Part shown: positions 6,706 through 6,903 of the stretch, in pieces | Layout: each line of letters starts with the position of its first letter | Position numbering within the stretch: the first letter of the stretch is position 1 | Assembly (NCBI GenBank): GCA_012719195.1 | Contig: JAAYAV010000235.1 | Coordinates: 1-6,903, forward strand | Length of the DNA stretch: 6,903 bases | Direction: 5' to 3' | DNA from: Anaerolineae bacterium | GTDB taxonomy: Bacteria; Chloroflexota; Anaerolineae; DRVO01 | The notes under the pieces: generated by a model | What the model was told of the DNA's origin: nothing | The model's database searches: none | The model's input: the letters and a program-made list of their open reading frames with translations, nothing else | Position numbers and translations under genes: made by a program

Positions 6706-6733
6706 CCGCCAGGCAGCCGAGGCCACCTGGCGG
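6706..6733. repeat. Perfect 8-bp inverted repeat with 12-base loop upstream of the PrsW-like gene
   Basis: CCGCCAGG and CCTGGCGG are separated by 12 bases. The element sits about 140 bases before the PrsW-like ATG. The spacing fits either a leader-RNA hairpin or an operator with half-sites about two helical turns apart centre to centre. Nothing identifies a binding protein. Confidence 0.5.
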
Positions 6734-6903
6734 TCTAGCCCGCGGGCCGGCTCGCACCGTGCCGCCGATCATGGTAGAGGACAGGCGACGCCGCAGACCG
6801 GATCGATGGTGTGGCGGCGATCGGCGCCGCAAGGAATGGGCAAGGACGAGCGATTCGGAGAAGCTGGACAGCACGCCTGCCCTCGCGCTAGTGTAGCGGA
6901 AGC

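Larger units (their letters stand above)
6567..6903. other. 337-base region upstream of the PrsW-like gene
   Basis: It holds the tandem GGAGG ribosome-binding site and an 8-bp inverted repeat at 6706-6733. A plus-strand frame at 6636-6896 encodes an 86-residue Arg/Pro-rich peptide that resembles no protein I know and has no good Shine-Dalgarno, so I do not call it. Weak -10-like hexamers on the minus strand (TACATT near 6590-6596, TACACT near 6890-6895) lack a matching -35, so the promoter is not located. No tRNA or riboswitch is apparent. Confidence 0.5.

Noticed and set aside
6738..6747. 10-base palindrome GCCCGCGGGC
   Set aside because: It is short and purely G+C, expected by chance in this composition, with no related copy noticed elsewhere in the window.
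6636..6896. An 86-residue plus-strand frame upstream of the PrsW-like gene
   Set aside because: It has no convincing Shine-Dalgarno, a low-complexity Arg/Pro composition and no motif, and it lies in what looks like the leader of the divergent gene.

Overview
The window is G+C-rich bacterial DNA with four genes, all read on the minus strand. No RNA gene, insertion sequence, CRISPR array or phage gene is visible. The combination of a kinase-like/TPR membrane protein, a secreted trypsin-like protease with a long beta-rich tail, a PsbP-like protein and a PrsW-like membrane protein with an N-terminal zinc ribbon most resembles Chloroflexota (Anaerolineae-like). That assignment is inferred from family flavour and base composition; there is no marker gene here.

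Layout in the direction of transcription (high to low coordinates). A 337-base leader (6567-6903) with an 8-bp hairpin precedes a zinc-ribbon PrsW-like membrane protein (6566-5619). Nine bases later comes a membrane-anchored PsbP-like protein (5609-5022), whose Shine-Dalgarno overlaps the upstream stop codon. A 376-base gap (4646-5021) with two hairpin-forming inverted repeats follows. Then come a secreted S1-type serine protease of 743 residues (4645-2414) and, after 45 bases, a membrane protein with a kinase-like domain and a TPR tail (2368 to beyond position 1, cut by the window edge).

The most notable signals are at the active sites. The protease keeps His76/Asp123/Ser208 and carries a calcium-loop motif bracketed by two cysteines. 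In contrast, the kinase-like protein has HLN where HRD is expected, a poor glycine loop and no evident alpha-C glutamate. The PrsW-like protein has EQxxI where EExxK is expected and lacks the usual Glu-Asn and His motif residues. Two families normally used as signalling enzymes therefore look catalytically degenerate while the secreted protease between them looks intact. A working hypothesis is an envelope sensing or protein quality-control module in which the membrane proteins act as scaffolds or sensors and the protease and PsbP-like protein work outside the membrane. The genes and motifs are read directly; the joint function is inference.
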